Notes: a model not told the origin generated them from the sequence alone. DNA of 64,000 bases from Powellomyces hirtus (GCA_025526995.1 JAHLKG010000001.1:2046001-2110000); one strand, 5' to 3'. Numbered from the stretch's first letter, positions 14,504-26,946 are shown. A program made the numbers and translations.

Positions 14504-15361
14504 ATGCAGAATGAGTCGCCTTCAAACTCACGATATGGTCACAACCTCTATGCGCTTTCCCCAGACGGCAATCCCTACTCGCCACTTGCCTCGGTTGCTG
14601 CACAGTGCGCACATCTGCAAACTCTGAAACGATCTTCAGTTGCCCTCCTGATCGGCCGAGGCGTTGGGGAAGAGTTCCGATGGTGGACAGCACCGTCGCC
14701 ACCAGCACCCAAACCCGCTGCACACGGAGCTTCACATTCACCAGAGTCAACGGAGGTCCACTATATCCCAACAGATGTGTTTGGGGGAGCCTTCTCAACA
14801 CCTGGTCCATCGCCGCCCTCAGACCCACCATCACATCTATGGCTCTCGTTCACGAACCCAAATGACCTCTCAAACATTGCCGCGGGCAGCATCTCCCACA
14901 TAGTCTTCGACCATTCCACTTGGCGTTACATGACGCTCACTCCGCCAGTGCTGCGCGAATGGGCGCGGATCCTTCGTAGTGACGGCTGGATCGCGTTTGA
15001 CGCGAGCATTGCCAGCATCCGACTCTCGGCGTGTGCGGAAAGACACTTCTGGGACTGTGATAACCCCACCCACGCTGTAGTGGCGGACCAGCACACGTAT
15101 GATTCAGTGGTGGGGCTGTTGGGGAGAAAGACCAAACATAAGGTGGTTGTGCGACGGGCTGCTACGACTGTACTGCCCGCGCCGATAGAAACGCCCGCTG
15201 AACCGCACCCGCTTCTACAGTGGTTGGGTGAAGCCTATTCAGAGTTGTTTGCTCCTGCCGGCTTTGAACGGGCCCAATTGATTGAGGACGAGTCGTATCC
15301 CGTACGCACCCGTGGACACATACAGCCATGGTTCAAGCTCTTGAAAATACAAGCTAGCTGA
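14504..15361 (+). CDS. Methyltransferase-like protein of unknown role
   Basis: A single-exon gene of about 285 aa starting 115 bp after MSH2 on the same strand. The first in-frame ATG is at 14504. Features suggest a class I SAM-dependent methyltransferase fold: a glycine-rich strand-loop (VALLIGRGVGEEF), a later strand-like segment (ISHIVFDHSTWRY), then an LREWARILRSDGWIAFDAS segment. That last part resembles the helix and strand after motif III, where family members read 'RvLkpGG.l'. The middle is Pro/Ser-rich. The catalytic class and substrate cannot be told, and no specific subfamily is recognised. The glycine motif is weaker than in typical enzymes, so it could be a non-catalytic relative. 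Confidence 0.6.
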   Translation: MQNESPSNSRYGHNLYALSPDGNPYSPLASVAAQCAHLQTLKRSSVALLIGRGVGEEFRWWTAPSPPAPKPAAHGASHSPESTEVHYIPTDVFGGAFSTPGPSPPSDPPSHLWLSFTNPNDLSNIAAGSISHIVFDHSTWRYMTLTPPVLREWARILRSDGWIAFDASIASIRLSACAERHFWDCDNPTHAVVADQHTYDSVVGLLGRKTKHKVVVRRAATTVLPAPIETPAEPHPLLQWLGEAYSELFAPAGFERAQLIEDESYPVRTRGHIQPWFKLLKIQAS

Positions 15362-15671
15362 TTTCTGATTGATCTACGGTACTTCAATCCTTGGTTGGCT
15401 GCGTTAGGTAGTTTGCCTCCTGAGCCGTGTGGGGAGGTGTTATGTGACGCGATCATGCAGTCATCAGTGAAGTGGAAAACATCAAAGATCAAGGTGGAAA
15501 ACATCAGAAAAGATACAACGTGGCTTCAAGCGCTCATATGGAATTCTGCGCGTGCGGGTTCGCTGTTCTGAAAAATGTCGGGCGTGCTGATGCTTCCCAA
15601 TGTGCTACAGTATGCGTCGTTCCTAAATGAGTATCTGATACTGTTTCTATCGCCTGTACATCGGCACTGTC

Positions 15672-18005
15672 TTATGGCTGTAATATCTTGCCATCCGGTG
15701 CGGGAATCTTGCCGGTTTTGAAGACGTCGTCCAAAAAGAGCTGCAGTCGGGTGGTGGAAGCGACTGCTTCCGGAGGAATCATTGGAATGAAAACCTCACG
15801 CAATAGCACGAGGAGCTTTTCCATTTGCTTGGGAAAGGCTTTCAGAAGTTCATGTCCGGCAACCTTCGTTGTTTGGCATAAACGTTAGAATATGAATTAG
15901 ATGCGTTTGCGCCCGCTCAGACGCACCTCTATAAACCGTAGGACAAGCAGTGAGACTATTCGCCGTGGCTTGACATTGAGAGTCCGGGTTAGCCATAACC
16001 AAGCTTGGTCCACGCCATGTTTATGTGGTACTAGGAAAAGAACGCGGCTTCAGTCCAAGGTGCTGATGCGCATCACTTTCCCACGAGCTCGACTTACTGG
16101 ACGTTGTCTGCGTAATCGCAGCATATACTGTCAAGATTCCGGCCATCCGCTCTCCGTACTGTATCGCACTCTCCCAGGCATCATCAATCTTGCGATATCC
16201 GAGCCGCGCTCGGAATGCAGTGTCTTGTTCGCCCTGTCACAGAGTTGGTCAGTTTACAGGCGACGAGAATTTGAGTATCATCAAACCCCTCCTTACCGCC
16301 CGTTTCTGAAATGAGGTGGTGATGATATACGGACATCGTTTGGCCAGCCTGCCAAGAAGTATATCCAGGAACTCCTCATGGGCATTGTAAAGGATAATGC
16401 ATAGAGTGGCGATTGGGAACGCTGCATCCATCTTGACAGCAACTTCACTTTCGGCTTGTTTCTAGGGAAACGTACTTCAATTCTCCTGCTTGATGAACAT
16501 CTTACATAGCATCATGAAGCTTACAACTATCTTCTTGGCCAAGCTATCCATGCAGAGGGCATAGCATTCAGGACCCTGCGCTTGAGCGCCCTTCAGAGTT
16601 TGATTGAGCTCTCTAGCCTGCAAATTGATACAACACGTGAGTATACATTGACTACAGGTAGTGCTCGGTGTCAATTCCTTACAATCTCGATGATCTTCTT
16701 CTCGGAATTCATGACCTGTCCCATTTTCCGCGTAAAAGTCATCTTGGCAGTGAAGACCATCTGACTGAAAGCGGGATTTGCTGCGCATAGCGGCTTCAGT
16801 TTTGACTTGATCATCTTGTTAAGGAGCGATGTCAGCAAGATATCCGCACGACGTATAGCCACTTGAAGTCCTCACCTCTATCTTCGCGACCCTAGTATTG
16901 AAGTCTTCCAGAGTCTTCGAGGGTATAAACTTCGATGGCTGTAATAATGAAAAGCATTCATATCAGCACTGACACGTATGATCGGTTGAGCCTCAGCCGA
17001 AAGGGCGTGCAATACGAACCTCATTTGCTGAAGCTACGGCAGCCGCATCTCTTTGCTTTTGCGACTCTGCTTCTTGCGAAGCTTTCACTGCTTCTTGCCG
17101 GGCTTGAGTTATTTGCGCCTCAGCTTCTTTCGCTTTATCCGCGAGGGCTTTTTCATCAGCAGCCTGCTGCTTCTTTGCTGCCTCTTCGGATTGTTTTGCG
17201 CGCTGTTCAGCCTCTTCCTTTGCTTTTTGGGCAGCCAGCAAGCGCTGTTCCTCTTGCTTCCTCTTCGCTTCTGCAGCCTCCTTCTCCTTTCGTTCCTTCT
17301 CTTCAATCTGCTGTATTGCGGATGTGATACTCTACAATGATAATCACATTAGATTCTAAGCCATGCTGCGACTTGGTCAATACAATGCAAGCCGGGCCCA
17401 ACGTACCTGGAGATGAGCGTTGGTTATCCGTTCGCCGCTGGCCTTCAAATCTGTCCTTCTCTCTTCATCAATGGCGTCGGCTTCGGTAAGACAAGGACCA
17501 AAAGCGCTTTGTATCCATTCCACTTTGCTTTGCACTTCCGTCAGGGGCGTCGATGTGGAAGTCTTCTCGAAAGCACGCATCCTCTCGGCATGGTCTTCCC
17601 ACGCTTTCTGGATGTGCAAGAACCGTTAGTTCCCCAGTCCCGTTGTGTAAGAATGGAAAGTTCCATACATACCTGAAGCTCAACGGGACTCAAGACCATC
17701 TTTGCCTCGAATGCAGCCCGTTTTCTGTATGACCGATTTATGGCCGCGCTTTCCCGTATGACCCTTTCATTTTCTTTTGCTGCCTTCTGAGCTTGAAAGA
17801 GGTCTCGCCGCGTTGGTTTGCGATTCGTCGGCGCCTTTATCGGGCTGTTCGGGGTAAAGAGCCAAACCGTGTCTCTCAGTAAGCGGGAAGCTAGAAGAAA
17901 ACAATTGAAAGCTGCGTCCTCATACGTAAATGCCCTGTCTTCCAGCAGGAGACCTGAGAGTGAGGGTATGTCATCCTCGTCCTCGTCAACATAACCGTAT
18001 TTCAT
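15672..18005 (-). CDS. GLE1: mRNA export factor Gle1
   Basis: Gle1 sits on the cytoplasmic face of the nuclear pore and, with inositol hexakisphosphate, activates the DEAD-box ATPase Dbp5 to release exported mRNPs. From the N-terminus the protein has an acidic start (MKYGYVDEDEDDIPSLSG). A long charged coiled coil rich in Ala, Glu, Lys and Gln follows (about 17010-17300). The conserved C-terminal Gle1 domain includes FIPSKTLEDFNTRVAKIE, NSEKKIIEI, FPIATLCIILYNAHEEFLDILLGRL and the closing block FLDDVFKTGKIPAPDG. About eight exons are separated by 50-90 nt introns. The ATG at 18005 was chosen; the frame is open upstream to about 18065. The gene is divergent from the OLA1-family gene, with about 160 bp between starts, so the two probably share a promoter. 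Confidence 0.88.
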
Positions 18006-18167
18006 TGCTTTGCTTTGTGCAAGAGGTCTCAAGTGGAATGTCAAAAAGCACTCATCAGTCATCACTGTCCGCTTACGTATGGAAAGTGCAGGTGGCTGTG
18101 CAATCGCTTAACTTTCCTGTCGTCTTTCCGTCCTCTTTCCTTTTTCCCCAAGGAATTGACACGAAAC

Positions 18168-19991
18168 ATGCTGTCTTTCTTGCGGCCAGGACCGGCGTAT
18201 GGCCGCTCAATACTTTCATCGCATTACGCTCAGGTATCGCGGAATCTTCGGGGCTATGCAACGGCCAACAAGGCGCCCGCTGTCGAAAAACCACTCTTGG
18301 GCCGGCCTAGCAACAATCTGAAAATGGTTTGTTCTAGCAAGAGAAACGTTGAATATTTATCGGCTACAAGAAAGTACTCATTACACCCCGCTTGTTTTTA
18401 GGGTATCTGTGGACTTCCGAACACCGGCAAGTCTTCATTCTTCAATGCCCTTACCGACAGTGCCGTACCAGCGGAGGTAAGTTCACAGATATCATTACTG
18501 GTCTTACACATGCTACCTCTGAACACTGACGCACTGAGGACAGAATTTTCCATTCTGCACAATCAGTCCAAATGAAGCTCGGGTTGCTGTCCCTGGTAAG
18601 GCTAACGCTTGCATATCGTTGTCAGCAAAACTGATTGGCGAATGTTTTAGATGAACGATTTGATTGGCTTGTTGATTTTTACAAGCCAACCTCGCAGGTT
18701 CCAGCGTACCTCACTGTGATTGACATTGCTGGACTGGTCAAAGGAGCTGCAGAGGGAGAAGGGCTAGGCAATGCCTTCTTGAGCAATATTTCGGCCGTTG
18801 ATGGGATATTCCATTTATGTCGCGGCTTCACCTCGTCCGACATCATTCATGTTGAAGGACGTGTAGACCCTGTCGCCGATCTAGAGATCATTCATGAAGG
18901 TAAGGCATGTGGAACTTGCGCTTGGTCGCTCTTTGTATATTCATTCTGGACGATTGACAGAGTTGAGACTGAAGGACGAGGACTTCCTAACGCGACAACT
19001 CGAAGTGAAAAGGAAAGAGGCGGGAAGAGTCGGCAAAGGTGGAGCGGTTGATCAGCGCAAGCGTGAGGAGTATGAGACCATCCAGAAAATTCACGACTGG
19101 GTGGTGGTTCGGAAAAAGGAAGCCCGATATGGGGAATGGACCCCGGAAGAAATTGAGGTGCTGAATGCGCTGCATCTTCTCACTGCGAAACCAGCAGTTT
19201 ACTTGGTGAGTGGTCAGAGGGTCGCTTGGGGGCTTATTCCATTTTACTGACAGCACGGCCAGTGCAATATCTCGGAACAAGATTATGTGCTCAAAACCTG
19301 TGAATGGACATCCAAGATACAAAGCTACATAGATGAGCATCATCCGGGTGATCTTCTCATCACATACTCCGGTGAACTTGAAACGGCACTTGCCGAGATG
19401 ACGCCAGACGAACAGGAGCTGCATCTGCGGACTCTTGCCGAAATATATGAAGCACCAGAGCAACCCGCATCCGTATTACCGTCAATTATCCTTGCTGGAT
19501 ATGACGCATTGCAACTTTCGTACTGTGCGTATATCCCCAAACGTTTTCTGATATGTATGCAATGTTCTCGTCCTGATGATCTTGCGCTTCTGCAGTTTTC
19601 ACAGGAGGATCTGATGAGGTGCGAGCGTGGACGATACGTAGAGGGGCAAAGGCGCCCCAGGCCGCTGGTGTGATACATTCTGTGAGTATCAGTCTCATAG
19701 ATTCACGAAGGATGTATATGAACAATGCTCATAAACATCTGAACAGGATTTTGAGAAGACATTTGCCATGGCCGAAGTTATGAAGTTCGACGATCTGAAG
19801 GCGCTGGGATCCGAAGACGCCGTTAAAAACGCCGGGAAGTTTGTGCAAAAGGGACGGGATTACGTTGTGGAAGATGGCGACATAATGCGTATGTTGTGCT
19901 CCGTTGAAGTTCAACTCCTGACCTTCCCATTAACGTGATTGCTCAATGTACAGATTTCAAGGCTGGTCAGGCTGCGGGTAAAAAGCGATGA
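18168..19991 (+). CDS. YchF/OLA1-family P-loop ATPase, probable mitochondrial form
   Basis: YchF/OLA1 proteins are Obg-like P-loop NTPases that prefer ATP. The nucleotide site is complete: G1 [12 protein letters not shown], a G2/switch region, G3 [20 protein letters not shown], and a G4 equivalent CNISEQDY that replaces the GTPase NKxD, as is usual in this family. A helical insert and the C-terminal TGS-like domain follow ([17 protein letters not shown]...[16 protein letters not shown]...[12 protein letters not shown]). The first exon adds about 50 residues before the G domain. They are rich in Arg, Ser, Ala and Tyr with almost no acidic residues ([18 protein letters not shown]), a typical mitochondrial presequence. 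Cytosolic OLA1 starts almost directly at the G domain, so this is probably the organellar paralogue. Seven or so exons; the ends are well defined. Confidence 0.9.
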
Positions 19992-20764
19992 TCAACATAA
20001 CTCCTCTCACGTCGCAACAGGAGTACTGGCAGCTACCTCTTCTTCTGTAGATATCATTTTGAGACACACATAGAATGCATAGAGGAGATCAGGAGGGCAC
20101 GTTATTGAGATCATGGGGTGGTCCTGCAATCATTCAGAATGACAACGGCTTTTGGGATCCATCATATTGCAACTACTGTCAGTGTACAGAGAAATCACAA
20201 ACATTTCTCGAAACACTGCAAAAATCCTGGGACTGACAAAGAGCAGGAAGCAGGGTAGCAAAGCCCACTAATCAGCACTGCCAGCTTTGTCAGCTGTCGT
20301 TACATTCAGGTTCCTCCATTCGTGTCGCTGTGCCAAGTTCTCGAATCTAGCGTAAGCTTCTCAATCGTGGTTCTATTCTCCTTGCGCCTCCTAATCAGTA
20401 CCTCCTTCGATGCGAATGTTCTGGCCGCCACCAACGAAGAAGTGTTGATGTGTCTCGCGCGCGTGTCTTTTGCATCAAGCCACGGAACGCGCGGGCGCGC
20501 TGCTGACTAATAGGACACCACCCGACGCGACGCGCTTCTGTAAAGTTGCAAACAGCGTTACAGATGTCAATTACGCGCGGGGAAAGGAAAGGACCCACCC
20601 GGCCGACACCACACAAACCTCCCGCCGTTCGGCCGTTCCATTATTACTGTTGCACGAAACAAAATGGCACCGGCCAATCCGCTGCCCCAGGGTTCAGGGA
20701 GGCACTTTAGTCGACCTATGCGAGAGAGTCGACCTCGTTGCTCTCTCCGACCGAATACCCTATT
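19992..20764. other. Intergenic region, no gene seen
   Basis: This holds the 3' flank of the OLA1-family gene and the upstream region of the following membrane-protein gene. Open frames here are short, overlap one another and show no recognisable domain. A GC-rich, CpG-rich patch lies around 20455-20600. No tRNA or repeat was recognised. Confidence 0.5.
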
Positions 20765-22272
20765 ATGGCGAACAGGTTGGATAGCGTGCTGGATTTCTAT
20801 GGAAAATCCCCAGTGAGAAGCAACAAAAATAGCAAATCCCCTTCTTCAGTCAATCACCAGCCGCAGATGGAACAGCCGATAACCCAAACGTATATCCCGC
20901 ATCCTGAGACTGTGGAATATGATATCTACCCTCAATATCCACCGGAGGCTCAACGGCAGTACGAACAGCAACAATACGAGCAGCAGTACACCGGTCAGTA
21001 CGAACAGCCACAGTTCAATCCGCAATACGCTCGGCAGTACGAGCAGCAGTATGGACAGCAATATGAACAACAATATGGGCAACAATATGGACAGCAATAC
21101 CACCGTCAGGAAATGTATCCAGCGTATCCTGCAGCCAGTCTTGTACCGCCACCCCCACCTTTCACAAATAGAAGCAACCAGAGCTCCGTACTCAGGCAGC
21201 TACCACAGACATTTCGATCTTTTCCGAGTTCTGCAACCCGAGTGAACCAAGTGGCCGCGCAGCCGGCCCCAAAACTCGCAACGCTGTTGACCAGGAAGTC
21301 CAAGCAGCCTTACGAGATGCTGGCGGATTATACGAGCAATTCGAAGGATGCGGGTAGGAACGATGGTTTAGAAAGGACACGGAAGCGGAGAGGATGTGCA
21401 AGAGTGTGTGCGTGTTGTGGGTGCTGTATACCACGGAGCAGACGGGGGAAGGTCGGGTGCGCGACAGTGACTGTTGTGATATTGATTGCTCTGGGGCTAG
21501 TTGGTTTCTTCCTCTTCCCAAGGTAAGCTCCTCTGATTGGAACTGTTTTGCAAGTTCCTAGAGTAACGTAATTTATAACAGGATGCCCGATATAACCGTC
21601 AAGAGTTTCCGCCTTGCGAGCGGTTCAGGAGGTGAAGTTGGAGGCCTCGATCTTCAGCTTCCATCTGCGAGGAATAACAACACATTCAAAGTATCGTTAC
21701 CGGTTATTATGAGAGTGGAAGCTCGGTCGAGCAATCCTTACGAGATCATGGTCAATCAGCTCAATGTATCCGCCTTTGTCAATACTGTTGCTGAACCTCG
21801 CGAGTCGATTGGATGGGGCTCGCAACAAAACGTCAAGCTAGCTCCGCGCGGTCTGACTACCATTTCGCTCAACTTCACCATCGCATATACGCAGCCTCTG
21901 GGCTTGTTGGCGATTCTCACGGACCCAGCGGTGAATCAGTTCCTCGCATCATGCAATATCACTGCGTTCAGCAGCGACGTTGTGCAGGGGGAGGCCACTC
22001 GGATTGATTATGCCACAGATGTTACGGTCATGCCGCTCGCAAAGATCGGCATCAAGCCGCAACTCACAGGTACATTGGGGTTCCCTTGTCCGTTCAGCGG
22101 GTCACTACTTCAAAGCCTTCAGGATGTCGCTGGTGGCTTCAAGAATGGAACCCTCCCTTTGCGAAATGCCACGACAGCCCTCGAGTCGGCCCTAAAAAAG
22201 ACATCACTGGGAGCCTCCATTTTGGGAGGACTTGACCTGAACAACATCCTCAAGACCTTGCCCGGCTTCTGA
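20765..22272 (+). CDS. Single-pass membrane protein with LEA14-like extracytosolic domain
   Basis: Two exons join in frame across the intron at about 21525-21581 to give about 480 aa. The N-terminal 120 residues hold a degenerate Tyr/Gln repeat (units such as QYEQQYGQQ, about 20960-21110). Then come a Pro-rich patch, a basic cluster (RTRKRRG), Cys residues (CARVCACCGCC) that could be palmitoylated, and one hydrophobic helix (about 20 residues, TVTVVILIALGLVGFFLF). The second exon encodes a beta-rich domain with strands like ITVKSFRLASG and NPYEIMVNQLNVSAFVNTV. This pattern resembles LEA14/WHy-type domains, which in fungi occur on vacuolar or plasma-membrane proteins. Topology inferred: N-terminus cytosolic, C-terminal domain luminal or outside, with several N-glycosylation sequons (NNT, NVS, NFT, NIT, NGT). 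The start is the first ATG of the frame. Exact function unknown. Confidence 0.72.
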
Positions 22273-22450
22273 TTACGCCAGTCTGTCGCTGTGTCGCCAT
22301 TGTCGACCGTATATACATATCTTCTGTTTCATCAGATACATAAAATTTTGTAAAATCGTATAAAGACTAGAGCGGTATCTTTGCAAAGTACCCTGTATAA
22401 ATCCAAAGGTGTATCATTCAACACGTTCCCCTTTTCTTCTTTCAAGCTCC

Positions 22451-25400
22451 TCATCGTTTTCGCGAACGACTTCCGCCTGGTGACATCAAAGTTGAAGATG
22501 TGTGTTCCCCAGAGTCAGGTGCGTCTTCTAGATGCTTCTTGCTCCTACGATGTTCTTTGATCTTGGGCTTGAGTGTTGCGGGATCGTCAGCCTCATCGGA
22601 TCTGGGCTGCTTCTTGTGCTTCTTTGTTTTCGATTTCGTCTTCTTCTTTTTCTTCTCGACCTCCGCGGATGCCTCATCATGCAAGGCCACCAAAATCGAC
22701 CCGTGCGATGCACCTAGCTCGGGCCCACGCTCAATGTCTGCCACTCTACGCACTTCACCCGTATACTGGCCCAGCTCCGACTCCGTAGGCCACGAGCGCT
22801 CTTTGCTTTCATCTTCATTCTCAGCAGCAACAGAATGATCCCGCCCTCCTGAAGCACCGAAAGCGAGGTTATGCATGGACTGTCGCACAAGATCAACCAT
22901 GGCCGCGACCTCTCGCTTCCTCGACACTAGCTTTTCCTCGATGGCATGCGTGTTGGCAAAGATGTTCTCATGCGAGGTCATTGCGGGTGCACCGGCCACC
23001 TCTTCGTGTTCCTTATCGTAACTCCACAGCGACACGGTTGTGTTTGTGCCAAATGTCACAAAGCAAGCAATATTGCTTTGCGGATGAAATCCCACATCAA
23101 CGACTGGCCCGCTGCTCGTCCAGCCAGCATCGTCGGGTCCATACATCCCAATCTCGTTGCCTGAATCTGTGTCCCAGATCAGCGCCCTGCCGTCTTCAGT
23201 CCCACACATCACCATGGTTCCGCAAGGAGTGTATGTCGGACGAATGAACGTGCTTCCGAGGAACTCTGCGTGTGGCTTTGGTTTTGGGGACCAGGTCATG
23301 ATGACGGGTCTGTTACTATGGTCCGAAGCTCCTTCATATGTTGTCAAGATGCGATACAGACGGACGTCGAGGGTATGCAAAAGATGGGAGCCAAGATGAA
23401 CCAGTATTCTCCGATTTTGAGAGTGCATACGAAGTGCATTGATTGGAGTGCCCTGGCCAAAGCATCAGACAGAAGGACGACAATCTGATTGTACAAATGA
23501 AATCACGCACCTGGAATAGTTCGATCGCCTTGATGCAGACATACATTGATGCTGCACCTTCAGCTTGTGAATTCCACACGCGGATGATCCCATCCCCATC
23601 AGCGCTGTACAGTCTCGCGCCGTCTTTGTCGAAAACAACGCTGTTGACGTTGCTATCGTGTCCGGATAGGATCTGCATAGGTTTGATAGACTTTTTGCCG
23701 GGAACAATTGGCCATATTCGAATTTTGGCATCGTAACATCCGGTCACTATCAGCCTATCATGAATGGAATTGGGGTTAGATGCAGTGTCATGGTTTGCCT
23801 GAGACTTCCGCGCTGTACAGGTCCCTTATGACCCCTACCTTGGTTCACTGGCAAGTGGGTGAATATCGGCTGTGTATGCATAGGCAGGATGCTGCAGAAC
23901 GGTCACAAAAGCGTTCATGAGCCGCCCAGATTGATCTACATTCCAGATCCGAGCAGACCCGTCGGATGATGTTGATACAAGGCCACTACAGTACGTTGCA
24001 GTGTGAGCCTTATGAAGAGCAGAGAGGCATTTGCGCGGGCTTACGCATCATCATTTAGCCACATAACGCTGTATATCAGGTTCTGATGACCTTCCAAAAC
24101 AGCAACTCTCTCGCCCGTGAGAACTCGATAAATCTTGATGACGCAGGCGTTCGACTGGTCTGTGCATGCGATCGCAATGTACTCCCCGTCATGAGAGAAC
24201 GCGCAAGTAAAAGCGCTGGTAGAGCAAACGGGGTAAGTCAACCGTGTTTACAACGTGAAACGTAGGATCTGCGGCATACTTTGTTGTTGAGATTCGGTAC
24301 ATCAGCTTGTTGGGGATCTTGCAACGCTGACCAGGACGTCTCTGCCACTAGATCACAAGGGAATGGACGTTAATATGAAAAGCCAACCCTTCTGTCTGGC
24401 CCTGTGAGATCACTAACCTTGGGGCCAAGATTTGACGAATTTGAACGAGCACTTTGGATGATGCCAGCATCTCCACGAACACTCCTTTTAGCATTGTGAA
24501 TCGCAAGCAACTGAAGCGAATATGAGCTATAATCAATCACTTTCGGCAATTGATCATGACCTCTAACCTGTTGCAAAGTCTCCCGCCCAACCTCCACCTC
24601 TGTGGGCAACTCTGGACGTCGCAGTACATTGCGAGGTGGTATCGGTTGATGCCCGTAAACTGTGACATACAGAGTTGATGGGTACTTGTGCTTCCTCAAG
24701 CAAAACACTTTGTATATGGATGGCTGTGTTGGCCCATCAGGTGTAACATCGATCTCTGGGGGTGGGTACTTGTACAGCTGCAGCCGTGCCTGCAAACCAT
24801 GAGTCATTAGTATTGGAAAATGCTTCCCTTCTCGCAGTTTGGTGCTCACATACTTTTTTCTGAGTATTGGGCTGGTTATTGGAACTCAACAACTTCAGGT
24901 ATGCCCAGGCGACGCGATGATAGCCATCTGTTCCACTACTAGCAACCAATCGTTGGAAGATGTTTTTGGGATACAGTCAAAACCCCATGGCGACATACCG
25001 GGCTAGAAGTTCCTTATTGACCACAAAATTCAAGATTTCGAACATGATCATTGTGCGATTACTCAAAAGCGGTAGATACGGCTCGTTGAAAATAAGAGTT
25101 TCGCCCCACGATGGGCTGATCTCACCACGATGCGCCGCGAAACTAAAGGTCTACAATTGACGGGTAAATGCCGGCTGGACAAAGATAACACTTGAGGATA
25201 GTGAACAAAAAGAGTGGCGACGTAAGATATCACACCTTGGTCATCATGGGGAGAACGTAGTTGACGTTTTCCGCTTCATGTTGGGTGGTGACTTTGCGTT
25301 GCGGGTCGAGTTTTCTGATGTATCTGCCCGTGAGCGTGTCTGATCACATGAATAGCAATGTCAGCTATGAGATCGTGCATAAGGACCATCGTGCGTTGTC

Positions 25401-26480
25401 CCTTGCATGGAGAAATCTCCACCCACCAACAATATGCACCCGCACAAGGGGCTGCTGGCATCGTATATCTGGAATCAGACGGTCTGTGCCGTGAATTCCG
25501 ATCGCCATGACACAGTCCTCAAACTCAACCAACTGTTGAGCGGTGAACGGGAGCATGCCACCGTCCACGGACCCTTGTTGCATGTTCCCAATCTCCTCCT
25601 CGCGCATAATGTCGGAGGCTTGTATATCTCCCAACGTCGGAACCGCGGATGCTTTTTTGTCCGCTCCTGGGATGCTCTCTTTCCTCCCACCAAACAGGTC
25701 CAAATTCGATAATGACATGATGGACTTCCATGAGAACATTCCCCCTCGAGATTCGGGTTTCCGGGAGGGGTCCCGAGGAAGGGAGCCTGCATCAGTTCTC
25801 AATGGACGCGTAATTGGTCTTGGGTTACGGGTGTCTGGAAAGTCCTCATCCAGGTTCGGCATCGGCAAATCCTTTTTCTTCCTCTTCTTAGGCCCGCCGC
25901 TGAGCGCAGAGTCAGACATGCTCAGCCTCCGATCGCGACCTGATGAGGCCAATGTGGAGACACGAGGACTGCGGATAGTCGGAGATCCAGCCGATTGCCC
26001 AGTCGGGGATCGCAATGAACGTGATCCATCTATGTTTCGAGTGCGATCTCGGTCCTTCCTCGTATGTATTTTCAGCGGCGCTGTTGCCCGTTCCCAAGGT
26101 GGCTGGGAGCTCCCGTCAGCGGACTGATCACTTCTTCGACGTGTTGGTGCCATACTGGAATTTCCATCGCTGAATCTCGCCTTCAGTTTCTTCGGTCCGT
26201 CCGATGAGCGCTTTTGGGCGTGCGCCACATTTGAGGCTAAAGCTCCCTTCTGGTGGTATTCTCTTTTCAAAACCGAGCTTTGGACATCTTGTGCCGATGA
26301 TCCTCGCTTGAGCGATTCCTTGGATTTTCTTTTCAGATTCCCTCGACTACCATAGTCAAGCGCGTCGTGAAATCCGTTCCCTCGATCCGCAGACGTCCTT
26401 GTTTCATGCAATGAGGCGGAGCGCCTGAGCCGCGGTTGGTTATTGTCACTGGACTCATTGTCTGATAAGGCTCGTGGCAT
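22451..26480 (-). CDS. Jouberin/AHI1-like WD40 protein (ciliary transition zone)
   Basis: Jouberin (AHI1) works at the transition zone and basal body in cilium assembly. The order here matches it: a disordered Ser/Arg/Lys-rich N-terminus (from about 26480), the conserved pre-WD segment (LVEFEDCVMAIGIHGTDRLI, then DTLTGRYIRKLDP and VLPMMTK across introns), the 'PSWGETLIFNEPY' and YPSTLYVTVYG stretches, and a WD40 propeller. Propeller blades include CAFSHDGEYIAIACTD, LIVTGCYDAKIRIWPI and FDKDGARLYSADGDGIIRVW. The final blades (LVHLGSHLLHTLDVRLYRI, YTPCGTMVMCGTEDGRALIW) look specifically AHI1-like. The C-terminal tail is Lys-rich and low in complexity. No SH3 domain is visible, unlike the vertebrate protein. 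ATG 26480 is preferred over open upstream sequence. About nine exons; small exons between 24240 and 25350 are only roughly placed. Confidence 0.85.
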
Positions 26481-26651
26481 TCTGTTAGCACTACAGATTC
26501 CCTGCCGTGCTGCTCCCGTCGCTTCACAGCAGTAGGAGCGGGCAGACGTCGCGTATACTACGTCGCGGGTACTAAAAGCCACTTCGTAATACCACTGCGC
26601 CACATCTAATGATTATTGGCACCTAAGTAACAAGTTGAACACCTTTCATCA

Positions 26652-26707
26652 GCCCGGCTAGCTCAATCGGTAGAGCGTGAGACTCTTAATCTCAAGGTTG
26701 TGGGTTC
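26652..26707 (+). pseudogene. Truncated tRNA-Lys(CTT) or tRNA-derived element head
   Basis: The first 56 nt match a eukaryotic tRNA-Lys closely: a 5' acceptor strand GCCCGGC, a D arm with box-A-like TAGCTCAATCGGTAGAGC, an anticodon stem and loop with CTT (GAGACTCTTAATCTC), a variable loop, and the start of the T arm with a box-B-like GTGGGTTC. The match then stops. The next bases (TTGGTTGACATC) cannot complete the T stem or the acceptor stem. Both internal Pol III promoter boxes are nearly complete, so it could still be transcribed. It could be a tRNA gene cut by an insertion or deletion, or the 5' head of a tRNA-derived SINE. Confidence 0.75.
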
Positions 26708-26946
26708 TTGGTTGACATCAGCATCTTCGCTGATCAGGCCTGCTACTGCGCGAAAAAATGTCGGAAAGTTCCAATCGTCAATCTCCATGTCTTCCGTATG
26801 GGAGGTTCGCATAGGTGTAACCCTCCTTATTTGCGACCCCCTACCACCCCGCTCTACCCGCGAAAATTCACGATTGTGTCGTGAAGACAACCGGCTCATG
26901 TGGTCTAATGTAGCGTCATCAAGGTACCGTAATATCATTCTCGTAC

